A stretch of 64,000 nucleotides of DNA from Chitinivorax sp. PXF-14 (GCF_040812015.1 NZ_JBFNXJ010000005.1:1-64000), one strand, 5' to 3'. Positions 20,248 to 30,076 are shown, counted from the first letter of the stretch. Translations and numbers: made by a program. Notes: generated by a model not told the origin, from the letters alone.

Positions 20248-22059
20248 TTAGCCGATGGTCACCGCTGCCGTGTCCTTCGCCACGGTCGCATTCACCGTGT
20301 ACAGCACCGGCACGGCAGGCGCCTGGCCGTTCGCCACCTTGGCCACCTTCTTGAACTGGGTCGCCATCTTGTCGGGGGTGACGGTCACGATGGCATAACC
20401 CTGCGCATCGGAGTCGGCATGGGCGATCCAGCTGTTGAACGACTTCAGGTAGAAGTCGAAGGTGTTGACGTCACCCTGGTAGATCAGGCCCTTCAGCGGG
20501 TTGAACAGCGGGTTCGAATCGACCACCGACTTGAAGTAGGACTGGAACGAGTTGCTCGACACCCCGGCGGTGACCAGGTCGACCATCACCGGCGTCTTGC
20601 TCGCCGCATCGAAGTCGTCCATCACGCTGCCGGCGAAGAAGGCATGGATGTCGCCCGTGATGGCCACGACGTTCTTCACGCCGTTGTCCTTGAGGAACTT
20701 CATCATGTCCTTGCGCTCGGCGTTGAAGCCATCCCACTGGTCGGCATTGAGGATGTAGTTGTTCTGGAACTCGGCCGGCACCGCCACGCCCAGCGCGGCA
20801 ATCGCACGCAGGTCGACCTGCATGCGCAGCAGCGATACTTCGTTGGCCCATACCTTCCAGGTGGCCGACGACGTGGCCATCTTCTGCTTCCACCAGCCGC
20901 GTTGCAGCTCGCCGAGAACGCTGGTGGCTGCCAGCGGATACAGGCCACCCGTGGCTGCCGTGGCGGCTGCGATTTTCTGCGCCTCGGCGCCTTGCAGATC
21001 GGTCTGCTTGACGAAGTAGCGGCTGCCTACCTCGCCCAGCGGCGACAAGGTTTCGGGGATCACGTGGTCGGTGCGGAACAGGCGCTGATCGGTGACGATC
21101 AGGTGCATGAGCTTGCCGAAGTGCAGGTCGCGGTAATTGGTGATCTGCTTCGAGAAATCGGGCTGGGTCGAGTCATATACCACGTCGGCCGGCATGAATT
21201 CATACCAGGCCTGGGTTGCGGCCTTGCGGCGATCCGCCTGTTCCGGGTTGTCCACGGTATAGGTCTGGTGATCGCCCCAGCAGTCGTCGCTGAACTCGTG
21301 GTCATCCCAGATCGCGATCATCGGGAACTTGGCGTGCAGCGCCTGCAGGCGGGTATCGGTGCGGTAGGTCTTGTACAGGTAGCGATAGTCGGCCAGCGTG
21401 GTGGCATATTTACCGTTGCCGGTTGCCGTGGCGGTGCCGTTGGGCAGGGTCAGGGTCGTGTGGCGCGCTTCCACGGCGCCGGTCTGGAAGCTCTCGCCGA
21501 CGGTTTCGTAGATGTAATCGCCAAGGTGCACGATGAAATCGACATCCTCGTTGATGAGCGAATCGAAGGCGCCCCAGTGATTGACCGTCCAGTCCTGGCA
21601 CGAGATGAAGGCGAACTTGAGCGAAGCCAGGTCGGCGGTGGCCTCGGGCGCGGTCTTGGTGCGGCCGTTGGTCGATGCATCGCTGCCCACGACGAAGCGG
21701 TAATAGTAGGTCGTGTAGGCTTTGAGACCCGTCACCTTGTGGCGGATGGTGTTGTCCCAGGCGGCCTGGGTCACGATTTCGGTATCGAGCACGAGCACCT
21801 TGAAGTCGGCCGTTTCCGACATCTGCACGCGGACCTTGATGTCCTCGGCGGCGCCATCGTTACGCACCACGCGCGACCACAGGATGATGCCATCCGGCTT
21901 CGGGTCGCCCGAGGCCACGCCCTGCGGGAAGCTGTATACCTTGCCGGTGCCGGGGGCCGGCGTGCCGCCGCCATCGCCGCCGCCACAGGCTGTCAGGCCG
22001 GCGCTGGCCACCGACATGGTGAGAAAACCACTGAGTCTTAGAAATTCACGACGATCCAC
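20248..22059 (-). CDS. phoD: Tat-exported alkaline phosphatase D-family protein
   Basis: A 603-residue PhoD-family metallophosphoesterase. The N-terminus MDRREFLRLSGF carries the twin arginine (R3-R4) of a Tat signal, and LTAC at 22-25 is lipobox-like, so it may be a lipoprotein. Active-site blocks: GVASGDPKPDGIILWSRV, HLGDYIYE, WDDHEFSDD and TGDIHAFF. The start codon is GTG, supported by GGAGAGGAG 6 nt upstream. It probably hydrolyses phosphodiesters or monoesters in the periplasm. A stem-loop ends about 25 nt upstream of the start. Confidence 0.9.
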   Translation of the reverse strand: MDRREFLRLSGFLTMSVASAGLTACGGGDGGGTPAPGTGKVYSFPQGVASGDPKPDGIILWSRVVRNDGAAEDIKVRVQMSETADFKVLVLDTEIVTQAAWDNTIRHKVTGLKAYTTYYYRFVVGSDASTNGRTKTAPEATADLASLKFAFISCQDWTVNHWGAFDSLINEDVDFIVHLGDYIYETVGESFQTGAVEARHTTLTLPNGTATATGNGKYATTLADYRYLYKTYRTDTRLQALHAKFPMIAIWDDHEFSDDCWGDHQTYTVDNPEQADRRKAATQAWYEFMPADVVYDSTQPDFSKQITNYRDLHFGKLMHLIVTDQRLFRTDHVIPETLSPLGEVGSRYFVKQTDLQGAEAQKIAAATAATGGLYPLAATSVLGELQRGWWKQKMATSSATWKVWANEVSLLRMQVDLRAIAALGVAVPAEFQNNYILNADQWDGFNAERKDMMKFLKDNGVKNVVAITGDIHAFFAGSVMDDFDAASKTPVMVDLVTAGVSSNSFQSYFKSVVDSNPLFNPLKGLIYQGDVNTFDFYLKSFNSWIAHADSDAQGYAIVTVTPDKMATQFKKVAKVANGQAPAVPVLYTVNATVAKDTAAVTIG

Positions 22060-22083
22060 ACTTATCTCCTCTCCCGGTTATAC

Positions 22084-22120
22084 AAAAGCCTGCTGACGAT
22101 TTGGACGTTTTCAGCAGGCT
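22084..22120 (-). terminator. Stem-loop upstream of phoD, terminator or attenuator
   Basis: Perfect 10-bp arms AGCCTGCTGA / TCAGCAGGCT with a 14-nt loop and TTTT on the minus strand. It ends the gene at 22.2-22.8 kb but lies immediately before the phoD ribosome site. If the phoD promoter is upstream of it (AT-rich 22130-22200), the hairpin would be a phoD leader attenuator. Confidence 0.65.
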
Positions 22121-22201
22121 CTTTACGGGCAGAATATTAACGAAACGAGAAATATCCTACCCGGCAATTATTAAATATTTATCACATTCGAACTTGTTGA
22201 A

Positions 22202-22768
22202 TCACGCCACAGGTTTTGTGTTGAAGCCATATCGAACAGGCAGGGCAGCAGCCGGGGCGTATTCGATATCGAGCATCCCACCACGCGTATGCAGGTAGAT
22301 GGTCTGGCCCGATCCATCCATCCAGGCCGCCAGCTGCTCGCCTTCCAGTATGCGGCCCTCCCCGTCGCGCAGATGCTCCATCACGCCAACCAGATCGCGC
22401 TCGTCCACCACGCCCAGGCCCTGTTCCGACACCAGGTACAAACGGCCGTCATCGTCGATCACCGCCCGGTGCGGCGAGATGGGCTGCCCGTCGTGCGCCA
22501 CGAAGGCCGGCGGCCATACGCCATCGGCGAGCCGATAGATCCAGGGCGTTGACTCGAGCTCGACAAAGACTTTTTGCGGGCCGTTCTGAAAATAATAGTC
22601 GCCGTTTTCCGCTCTTGCGTAGTTTCGGCCGATGAATTCGGCCAGGCCCGCGTGGCTCAGCCGCTCCTCGCGTATCCACCAGTGGCCGCGCCGGTCGAGC
22701 CTGAGCCAGCCATACACCGCCGGCACATTGGGCCACTTGGCCATGGCCTGCAATACGATATCGTCCAT
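22202..22768 (-). CDS. Conserved hypothetical protein, downstream of ybbP
   Basis: About 188 residues with no signal peptide or membrane helix, rich in aromatic residues (MDDIVLQAMAKWPNVPAVYGWLRLDRRGHWW). This N-terminus is one I associate with a conserved betaproteobacterial family of unknown function. The start MDD is chosen over a TTG two codons upstream; it begins 7 bp after the ybbP stop, so it is probably co-transcribed with the ABC genes. No function is proposed. Confidence 0.7.
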   Translation of the reverse strand: MDDIVLQAMAKWPNVPAVYGWLRLDRRGHWWIREERLSHAGLAEFIGRNYARAENGDYYFQNGPQKVFVELESTPWIYRLADGVWPPAFVAHDGQPISPHRAVIDDDGRLYLVSEQGLGVVDERDLVGVMEHLRDGEGRILEGEQLAAWMDGSGQTIYLHTRGGMLDIEYAPAAALPVRYGFNTKPVA

Positions 22769-22774
22769 CCCCAA

Positions 22775-25264
22775 TCACCCTGTCTGATTCAATACCCTGA
22801 GCGGCGGCGTGCGCGTGAGCCGCAACAGGCTCGGCAAGCCGGCCAGCACCACGGCCAACGCCCCGCCGACGATGCCGAACAGCGGCAGGCGCCAGTCCGG
22901 CTGATAGGGCAGGCTCAACAGCTTGACGCTGACGGCCCAGCCCAGGCCCGCGCTGCCGATGACGGCCACACCCCCCGCCAATGCGCCGATCACTGCAAAC
23001 TCGGCGAGCGCCGTCTGCAATAGCTGGCGGCGGCTGGCCCCGAGCGTGCGCAACACAGCGTTGTCGAGGCGGCGCTCGTCCTGGGTCGAGGCCAGCGCCG
23101 CGTGCAGCACCACCAGCCCCGCGGCCACGGTGAACAGGAATACGAATTCGACCGCACCGACCACCTTGTCGATGATGCCGCGCACCTCGGCCAGCACCGC
23201 CCCGACATCGACAACAGTCAGGTTCGGGTAGGCCCGCACGAGCTCGTTGACGAGATCCTGGCGGGCCTCGGGCAGGTAGAAGCTGCTGACATAGCTGGTG
23301 GGCTGAGCCTTGAGCATCGACCCGGTGGCAACGACGAAGAAATTGACGTTGAACGAATCCCAATTGACCTTGCGCAGGCTCGTCACGGTCGCCTCATAGC
23401 GCACCCCGGCAATGTCGAAGGTGAGCCGGTCGCCCAGCTTGATGCCGAGCGTCTTGGCCAGGCCCTCCTCGACCGAGAACTGCGGATGGGTATCGCCGGC
23501 CGCCCAGAACTGCCCGGCGACGATGCGATTGTCGTGCTGCATGTGCTCAGCCCAGGAGAGGTTGAATTCGCGCTCGGCCAGATTGCGGGCCCGCTCGTCC
23601 AGATAGCGCTCCAGCTTCACGTCCTGGCCGTTCAGGGCAACCCAGCGCCCACGGATCATCGGAAAGGCCTCGGGCGCCTTCAGCTCATGGCGCGTGAAAA
23701 ACGCGGCCAGGCCCGCCTGCTGCTGTGGCTGGATATTGATGACGAAGCGGTTAGGCGCATCGGGCGGCACCGACTGCTGCCAGCTGCGCAGCAGGTCGGC
23801 CCGCACCAGCGTCAACGTCAGCAGCGCCATCAGGCCCAGCGACAAGGCCACGATCTGCAGGATGGACAGGCCCTTGCGCCGGTACAGATTGGCAATGCCG
23901 AAGCGCCAGGTGATGCCCGAGCGCCGGTTGAAGCGGCGCAAGCCCAGCATCAGCACCCAGCCCACGCCCGCCGCCAGCACGATGCCGAGCGCGAAGCCGC
24001 CGAGCACATAGGCCGCCAGCCTGGCCTCGCCCGCCTGCCACATGAGCAGGGCCGCCAGCACCGAGCCGCCCGCCAGGTACATGGTGCGGCTACCGATATC
24101 GGCGTCGATCTCGCGCCGCAACACCCTGAGCGTGGATACCAGACGCAGGCGCAGCAACGGCGGCACGGCAAAGCCAAACAGCAGCAGGCTGCCAAGCAGC
24201 CAGCCCTGCACACCCGGCAGCCAGTGCGACGCCGGCAGCTCGCTATCCACCAGGCTGGCGAGCGAGCTGACCAGCACCTGCTGTGCGACATAACCGAGCG
24301 CAACGCCGGCCAGCCCGGCGCCAAGCGCCAGCACGGCAAACTGCCACAGGAACAGCTGGAAGATTTCCGACTGGCTTGCGCCCAGGCAACGCATCATCGC
24401 CACCGGGTCGAGATGGCGCTCGACATAACGCCGCGTCGCCAGGCCGATCGCGACACAAGCCAGCGCCACGCTGGCAAGCGCGGCCAGGCCGAGAAAGCGG
24501 TGCGCACGTTCGAGCGCGTTGCGTACCTCGGGGCGTGCATCCTGCACGGTCTCGAGGCGCTCGCCTCGCGCCATAAGTGGCTCGGCGAAACGCCGGTAGG
24601 CGTCGATAGCCGGCTCCGGGCCCGCCAGCAGCAGGCGGTAACGCACCCGGCTGCCATTCTGGATCAGCCCGGTGCGGGCCAGATCGTCGGCATTGAGAAT
24701 GACGCGCGGCATGATATTGAACACGTCGGCCGCCGCATCGGGCTCGCGATCGATACGGGATGCGAGGCGCAGGCGCGTGTCGCCGACCTCGAGCTGCGCC
24801 CCGGGCTGGATGCCGAGCCGCCCCAGCAGCCGGTCATCGGCCCACACCTCGCCGGGCCTGGGCGCCCCCTGTACCTGGCTGATGGCCGGGCGCGCGCCCA
24901 GGCTCAGCCGACCGCGCAAGGGGTACGGGCCGGACACCGCCTTGATCGAGGCCAGTTGCGTGGCATCGCCATGCAGCACCATGCTGGGGAAGGTTGTCGT
25001 GAACGCCATCTGCAGGCCGAGCGCTGCGGCCTTGCTCGTGTACTCGGGGGCCATCGGATGGTCGCTCGATATCACCAAGTCGGCCCCCAGCAGCTCGTTG
25101 GCACGCGAGGCCAGGCCACGCTCGACGCGATCGGTGAAGAAGCCGACGCTGGTCACCGCGGCAATCGCGATCAGCAGCGCAAGCAACAACACATTCAGCT
25201 CGCCGGCACGCAGGTCGCGCCGCAGCATGCGAAAGGAAAGCCGCGCGCGCTGGATCGGGCTCAT
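22775..25264 (-). CDS. ybbP: FtsX-type ABC transporter permease (YbbP-like)
   Basis: An 829-residue permease with an N-terminal helix after a short cytoplasmic leader (RDLRAGELNVLLLALLIAIAAVTSVGFF), large periplasmic regions and two FtsX-like transmembrane blocks (about 255-480 and 700-825). It overlaps the upstream ATPase gene by 4 bp (ATGA). The tesA/ybbAP neighbourhood is conserved in proteobacteria. The substrate is unproven; lipid or lipoprotein-related export is the usual guess. Confidence 0.9.
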   Translation of the reverse strand: MSPIQRARLSFRMLRRDLRAGELNVLLLALLIAIAAVTSVGFFTDRVERGLASRANELLGADLVISSDHPMAPEYTSKAAALGLQMAFTTTFPSMVLHGDATQLASIKAVSGPYPLRGRLSLGARPAISQVQGAPRPGEVWADDRLLGRLGIQPGAQLEVGDTRLRLASRIDREPDAAADVFNIMPRVILNADDLARTGLIQNGSRVRYRLLLAGPEPAIDAYRRFAEPLMARGERLETVQDARPEVRNALERAHRFLGLAALASVALACVAIGLATRRYVERHLDPVAMMRCLGASQSEIFQLFLWQFAVLALGAGLAGVALGYVAQQVLVSSLASLVDSELPASHWLPGVQGWLLGSLLLFGFAVPPLLRLRLVSTLRVLRREIDADIGSRTMYLAGGSVLAALLMWQAGEARLAAYVLGGFALGIVLAAGVGWVLMLGLRRFNRRSGITWRFGIANLYRRKGLSILQIVALSLGLMALLTLTLVRADLLRSWQQSVPPDAPNRFVINIQPQQQAGLAAFFTRHELKAPEAFPMIRGRWVALNGQDVKLERYLDERARNLAEREFNLSWAEHMQHDNRIVAGQFWAAGDTHPQFSVEEGLAKTLGIKLGDRLTFDIAGVRYEATVTSLRKVNWDSFNVNFFVVATGSMLKAQPTSYVSSFYLPEARQDLVNELVRAYPNLTVVDVGAVLAEVRGIIDKVVGAVEFVFLFTVAAGLVVLHAALASTQDERRLDNAVLRTLGASRRQLLQTALAEFAVIGALAGGVAVIGSAGLGWAVSVKLLSLPYQPDWRLPLFGIVGGALAVVLAGLPSLLRLTRTPPLRVLNQTG

Positions 25265-25980
25265 GCCGCCCTCGCATCGCCGACGATGCGCCCGGCGGCG
25301 ATGCGCACGGTGCGCCGGCAGCGTTCGGCGAGCTTGTCGTCATGCGTCACCAGCACCAGCGTCGTGCCTTGCTCCTGGTTCAGCGAGAACAGGAGCTCGA
25401 TGATCTGCTGCCCGGTAGCCGTGTCGAGGTTGCCCGTCGGCTCGTCGGCAAACAGGAGCCTGGGGCTGCCGGCAAAGGCCCGGGCCAGCGCCACCCGCTG
25501 CTGCTCGCCACCGGAAAGCTGTTTCGGATAATGTTCGAGCCGGGCCTCCAGGCCAACGCGCGCCAGCCAGCCACGCGCCACGCTTTCCGGGTCCGGCTTG
25601 CCGGCCAGTTCGAGCGGCAGCATCACGTTTTCCAGCGCGGTCAGCGACGGCAGCAGCTGGAAGGACTGGAACACGAAGCCCACCCACTCACCGCGCAGTC
25701 TGGCCCGGCCATCTTCATCGAGCGCCGACAGATTGCTGCCGCCCAGGTGAACCTCGCCTGCGGACGGGCTGTCCAACCCCGCCAGCAAGCCAAGCAGCGT
25801 CGACTTGCCGGAGCCCGAGGCGCCGACGATCGCCAGCGACTCGCCGGGCATGATGGTCAGGTCGACACCGCTGAGGATGTCGAGACGCGTATCGCCCATG
25901 CTGACTTGCCGGCACAAGGCCCTGGCCTGCACAATCGGCGTATCAGACAAAGAACGATTACTAGGGGAAGCCACATTCAT
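25261..25980 (-). CDS. ybbA: ABC transporter ATP-binding protein (YbbA-like)
   Basis: ATPase for YbbP with Walker [10 protein letters not shown], signature LSGGEQQRVALARAF and Walker [13 protein letters not shown]. The start is uncertain: MNVASPSNRS at 25980 overlaps, head to head, the start codon of tesA, and an upstream Met at 25992 lies inside tesA. Neither has a good ribosome site. A TTG start eight codons further in would align better with relatives. End and identity are secure. Confidence 0.9.
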   Translation of the reverse strand: MNVASPSNRSLSDTPIVQARALCRQVSMGDTRLDILSGVDLTIMPGESLAIVGASGSGKSTLLGLLAGLDSPSAGEVHLGGSNLSALDEDGRARLRGEWVGFVFQSFQLLPSLTALENVMLPLELAGKPDPESVARGWLARVGLEARLEHYPKQLSGGEQQRVALARAFAGSPRLLFADEPTGNLDTATGQQIIELLFSLNQEQGTTLVLVTHDDKLAERCRRTVRIAAGRIVGDARAA

Positions 25981-26587
25981 GTCGCGTTTCATTCGCCTGC
26001 TCTTGTTGATGTTATTACCCGCGCTAGCGTGGGGCGCGCCTGATGCGCCAGTGGTATTGGTCTTTGGTGACAGTTTAGCTGCCGGCTACGGCTTGCCGCA
26101 AAGCCAGAGTTGGGCCTATCTGCTCGGCAAGCAGCTCGCACCGCGCTACCGTGTGGTCAACGCCAGTGTCAGCGGCGAGACCAGCAGCGGCGGGCTGACA
26201 CGCATCGAGTCGGCGCTGGAGCAGCACCGGCCTGCCATCGTGATGATCGAGCTGGGGGCCAACGATGGCCTGCGCGGCCTGCCGCTGGCCGACACCAAGC
26301 GCAATCTGGCAGCCATCATCGGCAAGGCGAAGCAGGCCAAGGCCAGGGTATTGCTGATCGGCATGCAGCTCCCGCCCAACTTTGGCGCTGCCTACGCGCG
26401 GCGTTTCAGCACCCTGTATTCGGAGTTGGCCAGCGAGAACAAAGTTCCACTGCTCCCCTTCCTGCTCGAAGGGTTTGCCGACAAGCGCGAGCTGTTCCAG
26501 GCCGACATGCTCCACCCCACCGCGCAGGCACAGCCGATGATCGTAGACACCGTGGCGAAGGCGCTGGAGCCGCTGCTCAAGCCTTGA
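25979..26587 (+). CDS. tesA: Arylesterase / acyl-CoA thioesterase I TesA
   Basis: A 202-residue SGNH hydrolase with signal peptide MSRFIRLLLLMLLPALAWGA. Block I is VLVFGDSLAAGYGL (nucleophile Ser), the oxyanion Gly/Asn lie in VSGETSSGG and LGANDGLRG, and the catalytic Asp-His are in DMLHPT. It acts in the periplasm as a thioesterase/lysophospholipase/esterase. GGGGAAG lies 8 nt before the ATG. Divergent from ybbA, as in E. coli. Confidence 0.93.
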   Translation: MSRFIRLLLLMLLPALAWGAPDAPVVLVFGDSLAAGYGLPQSQSWAYLLGKQLAPRYRVVNASVSGETSSGGLTRIESALEQHRPAIVMIELGANDGLRGLPLADTKRNLAAIIGKAKQAKARVLLIGMQLPPNFGAAYARRFSTLYSELASENKVPLLPFLLEGFADKRELFQADMLHPTAQAQPMIVDTVAKALEPLLKP

Positions 26588-26644
26588 TCGTGGGGATTCG
26601 GAAAATGTGGATGACGCAGGCAGGCTAACGCGCAATCGGCAGAC

Positions 26645-26673
26645 AAAAAAATACCCGCGATGTGCCGCGGGTA
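26645..26673 (-). terminator. Intrinsic terminator for the exported unknown gene
   Basis: TACCCGCG-atgtgc-CGCGGGTA followed on the minus strand by a run of seven T. It lies between the convergent ends of tesA and the minus-strand gene. Confidence 0.8.
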
Positions 26674-26695
26674 ATCGCTTACGTGGAGTTGCAAG

Positions 26696-27391
26696 CTATT
26701 CGAAACGGTAATCGAAACCGAGCGATGCGGTAGGCTCCAGTTTGAAACTGGTCACGGACGAAGCGGCTACCTGCGCGCGATCATGTGCCGACACTTCGTT
26801 GTCGAGCACGGCGTTCAGCGTCGGGTTGCTGCTCGCAAAGCTGATCTTCGTGGGGCGGCCGGCTTGTGCCATGCCGACATCAGCCACCAGGTTCAAGCCT
26901 GTGCTGCGGCCACGGCTGCGGTTGAAATCAAAGCCAAGCACGGGCGCCACCTTGCTCAGGGTGACGATGCCAGCACACATGGCCGCTTCCTTGATGTCCT
27001 GCACGCCCTGCCCGACCGACTCTGCAATATTGGCCAAGCCACGGCCGATGCGGTTAAGCGGCGTTTCAGCAGGCGTGGGGCTCTCGCTATCCACCATCGG
27101 GGTAGCCGAGGCGACGGTGACAAGTTCAGGCTGGGACGAGTGGCGCTTGCGCAGCCATGTCCAGCCCAGCATGCCCAGATCGACGGTATTGGAAGTGCGG
27201 ATGACTTCAACAGGGACAACCGCCCGGTTGTCGAGACGGGCAAGCAATTCGGCAGGAACGGAAACGCTGCGGGGCATTTCGCCCCGCAGCTCCGCGGGTT
27301 CGACGAGCGGGTTGCTGCCCAATTTGGCGCCCAATGCAACGGAGCTTCCGAGGCATCCCAGCAACACAAGAGCACAGCACCGCAACTTCAT
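26696..27391 (-). CDS. Exported protein of unknown function
   Basis: 231 residues with a Sec signal peptide (MKLRCCALVLLGCLGSSVALG) and a mature part I do not recognise. It ends in GFDYRFE, an aromatic C-terminus reminiscent of outer-membrane beta-strands, and contains one weakly hydrophobic stretch (MCAGIVTLSKVAPVLGFDF). It is monocistronic, with its own terminator, and divergent from hrcA. Outer-membrane or periplasmic location is inference; no function is assigned. Confidence 0.65.
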   Translation of the reverse strand: MKLRCCALVLLGCLGSSVALGAKLGSNPLVEPAELRGEMPRSVSVPAELLARLDNRAVVPVEVIRTSNTVDLGMLGWTWLRKRHSSQPELVTVASATPMVDSESPTPAETPLNRIGRGLANIAESVGQGVQDIKEAAMCAGIVTLSKVAPVLGFDFNRSRGRSTGLNLVADVGMAQAGRPTKISFASSNPTLNAVLDNEVSAHDRAQVAASSVTSFKLEPTASLGFDYRFE

Positions 27392-27600
27392 CGTGTCTCC
27401 TCACTATGCGGTTGATTTCTTTATAGTTACCGCACGACCCTATTCGGATTTGAATTTATACTCTAATTATTCAATTGTCAACATCACCCCGCCACTAAAC
27501 TGGTTAATCCACAGTACAGATTGCGCCTGGCTTTTCTCGCACCAGGCCGAAAGTGGCAATGCCATTCATCTGTTATCCCAGTTGTGACAGAATGTTAGAC

Positions 27601-28626
27601 ATGCTCAACGAACGTTCCCAAATCCTGCTCAAGACCCTGGTGGAGCGCTATATCACCGAAGGGCAACCGGTCGGCTCGCGCACCTTGTCGCGTTTTTCCG
27701 GGCTCGACCTGAGTCCCGCCTCGATCCGCAATGTGATGTCCGACCTTGAGGAGATGGGCTTCATCACCAGCCCCCACACCTCGGCAGGCCGCATCCCAAC
27801 TGCCCTTGGCTACCGGGTGTTTGTCGATACGCTGTTGACGGTCAGGCCGCTCGAAACGGTCGAGATCCATCAGCTGGAGGAGCAACTACACCCCGACAAC
27901 CCGCAACGCCTGATCAATTCGGCATCACAGCTGTTGTCGGAGCTGACCCAGTTCGCCGGCGTGGTGATGACGCCTCGCCCGAGCAATGTGTTCAAGCACC
28001 TGGAATTCATTCCCCTGGGCGAACGCCGCGTGTTGCTGATCATCGTCACACCGGAAGGCGACGTGCAGAACCGCATCCTGACGACAGACCGCATCTATTC
28101 GCAGTCCGAGCTCACCCTGGCCAGCAACTTCTTCAACCAGCACTACGCCGGCAAGACGCTGGACGACGTGACGTTCAACCTGCGTGACGAGCTGCGCCAG
28201 TTGCAGACCGATATCAGCTCCTTGATGGAGGCAGCCCTCGCCGTCAGCAGCCAGGCCTTCAGCAGCGGCGGCCAGTACGTGATCGCGGGAGAGCGCAAAC
28301 TGCTCAACGTGGAAGACCTGACCAGCAATGTCGCCAGCCTGCGCAAGCTGTTCGGCTTGTTCGAGGAAAAGACCGAGATGCTCAAGCTGCTCGAAATCAG
28401 CCGCCAGGCCGAGGGGGTCAAGATATTCATCGGTGAGGAGTCCGGTGTCACGCCGCTCGACGAATGCTCGGTGGTCACCGCCCCGTATGAAGCCAATGGC
28501 CAGATCGTCGGCACCGTCGGCGTCATCGGCCCGACACGCATGGCCTACGAGCGCGTGATACCCATCGTCGACGTGACGGCCAAGCTCTTGTCGAGCGCGC
28601 TATCCGCGGGGACGAGCCTGACCTGA
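27601..28626 (+). CDS. hrcA: Heat-inducible transcription repressor HrcA
   Basis: A 341-residue repressor of class I heat-shock genes, binding CIRCE operators. It has an N-terminal winged helix ([47 protein letters not shown]) and a C-terminal ligand/dimer region ([23 protein letters not shown]). The start [13 protein letters not shown] matches the family; an in-frame ATG three codons earlier is possible. No clear Shine-Dalgarno and no CIRCE were seen upstream. Confidence 0.94.
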   Translation: MLNERSQILLKTLVERYITEGQPVGSRTLSRFSGLDLSPASIRNVMSDLEEMGFITSPHTSAGRIPTALGYRVFVDTLLTVRPLETVEIHQLEEQLHPDNPQRLINSASQLLSELTQFAGVVMTPRPSNVFKHLEFIPLGERRVLLIIVTPEGDVQNRILTTDRIYSQSELTLASNFFNQHYAGKTLDDVTFNLRDELRQLQTDISSLMEAALAVSSQAFSSGGQYVIAGERKLLNVEDLTSNVASLRKLFGLFEEKTEMLKLLEISRQAEGVKIFIGEESGVTPLDECSVVTAPYEANGQIVGTVGVIGPTRMAYERVIPIVDVTAKLLSSALSAGTSLT

Positions 28627-28645
28627 GGCAGGCGAGGTGCAGACA

Positions 28646-28676
28646 ACAAAAAAGCTGGCCATGCCAGCTTTTTTGT
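28646..28676. terminator. Bidirectional terminator between hrcA and gltX
   Basis: Fourteen-bp perfect arms (ACAAAAAAGCTGGC and its complement) with a 3-nt loop and A/T tracts on both sides. The two genes converge on it. Confidence 0.9.
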
Positions 28677-28693
28677 TTGGATCAGGCTGGCGT

Positions 28694-30076
28694 TCACGCC
28701 ATCCGCTTCAACACCTCATCCTTGCCGATCAGCGCCAGCACGGCATCGATGGACGGCGTCTGAGTGGTGCCGCAGACCAGCACGCGTAGCGGCATGCCGA
28801 GCTGGCCCATCTTGATGCCCTCTTCGGCGCAGAACGGCTTGAACAGCTCGTGGATCGCCGCGGCGCTCCAGTCCACCAGCTCGCTCAGCCTGGCGGCGAA
28901 GCGGCCCATGCGCGCACGCGAAGCATCGTCGAGGTGCTTGGCCAGGTCTTCGTCGCTCGGCATACGCTTCTTGTAGAAATAATCGCACTGGCCGACCAGG
29001 GCATTGGTGTCCTGCACACGCTCCTTGACCATGCCGATCACGGCGCCAAGCTCAGGGCCGGCCGACACGTCGATACCGGCCTCAGTCAGTCGCGGCGCGA
29101 TCAGCGCGGCGAGCTTGCCATTGTCGGACGCCTTGATGTGCTGGGCATTGAGCCACAGCAGCTTTTCCTTGTCGAAGCGCGACGGGCTCGGGCTCACGGC
29201 TTCGAGGCCGAACCATTCGACGAACTGCTGCATATCGAAGAATTCGTCGTCGCCGTGTCCCCAGCCGAGGCGGGCCAGGTAGTTGAGCAGCGCCTCGGGC
29301 AGGATGCCCATGCCGGCGTAGTCGACTACGCTCACCGCATCGCGGCGCTTCGACATCTTCTGGCCATCTTCGCGCAGGATCATCGGCAGGTGGCCGTAGA
29401 CCGGCAGCGGCGCGCCCAGCGCGGTAAGGATGTTGATCTGGCGCGGCGTGTTGTTGACGTGGTCGTCACCGCGGATGATGTGGGTGATATTCATGTCCCA
29501 GTCGTCGACGACGACGCAGAAGTTGTAGGTCGGGCTGCCATCACCACGCGCGATGATCAGGTCGTCGAGCTCGACGTTGGCGATCTCGATACGCCCCTTG
29601 ACCGCGTCTTCCCACGCCACCACGCCGTCGAGCGGGTTCTTGAAACGCACCACGGGCTGCACACCCGCCGGGATTGCGGGCAGCGTCTTGCCCGGCTCGG
29701 GGCGCCAACGGCGGTCGTAGCGTGGTTTGTCACCACGGGCCTCGGCCTCGGCGCGCATGGCGTCGAGTTCTTCCTTGCTGCAGTAGCAATAGTAGGCGCT
29801 GCCGGCTTCGAGCATCTGCTGGATCGCGGCCTTGTAGCGGTCGAAGCGGTGGGTCTGGTAGAACGGGCCCTCGTCGTAGTCGAGGCCGACCCAGTGCATG
29901 CCGTCGAGGATCGCCTTGACGGACTCGGGGGTCGAGCGCTCCAGATCCGTATCCTCGATGCGCAGCACGAAGGTGCCGCCATGCTTGCGGGCATAGGCCC
30001 AGGAAAATAGCGCGGTGCGCACGCCACCGATGTGCAGGTAACCGGTGGGGCTGGGGGCGAAACGGGTGCGGATCAT
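28694..30076 (-). CDS. gltX: Glutamyl-tRNA synthetase GltX
   Basis: Class I synthetase, 460 residues, charging tRNA-Glu. The ATP signatures are HIGG at residues 15-18 (HIGH equivalent) and KMSKR near 240 (KMSKS equivalent). A TTG six codons upstream is in frame, but MIRTRFAPSPTGYLHIGG is the family start. Single gene, convergent with hrcA. Confidence 0.97.
   Translation of the reverse strand: MIRTRFAPSPTGYLHIGGVRTALFSWAYARKHGGTFVLRIEDTDLERSTPESVKAILDGMHWVGLDYDEGPFYQTHRFDRYKAAIQQMLEAGSAYYCYCSKEELDAMRAEAEARGDKPRYDRRWRPEPGKTLPAIPAGVQPVVRFKNPLDGVVAWEDAVKGRIEIANVELDDLIIARGDGSPTYNFCVVVDDWDMNITHIIRGDDHVNNTPRQINILTALGAPLPVYGHLPMILREDGQKMSKRRDAVSVVDYAGMGILPEALLNYLARLGWGHGDDEFFDMQQFVEWFGLEAVSPSPSRFDKEKLLWLNAQHIKASDNGKLAALIAPRLTEAGIDVSAGPELGAVIGMVKERVQDTNALVGQCDYFYKKRMPSDEDLAKHLDDASRARMGRFAARLSELVDWSAAAIHELFKPFCAEEGIKMGQLGMPLRVLVCGTTQTPSIDAVLALIGKDEVLKRMA

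Noticed and set aside
27460-27591. A CIRCE operator upstream of hrcA
   Set aside because: No TTAGCACTC-N9-GAGTGCTAA or close variant was found.
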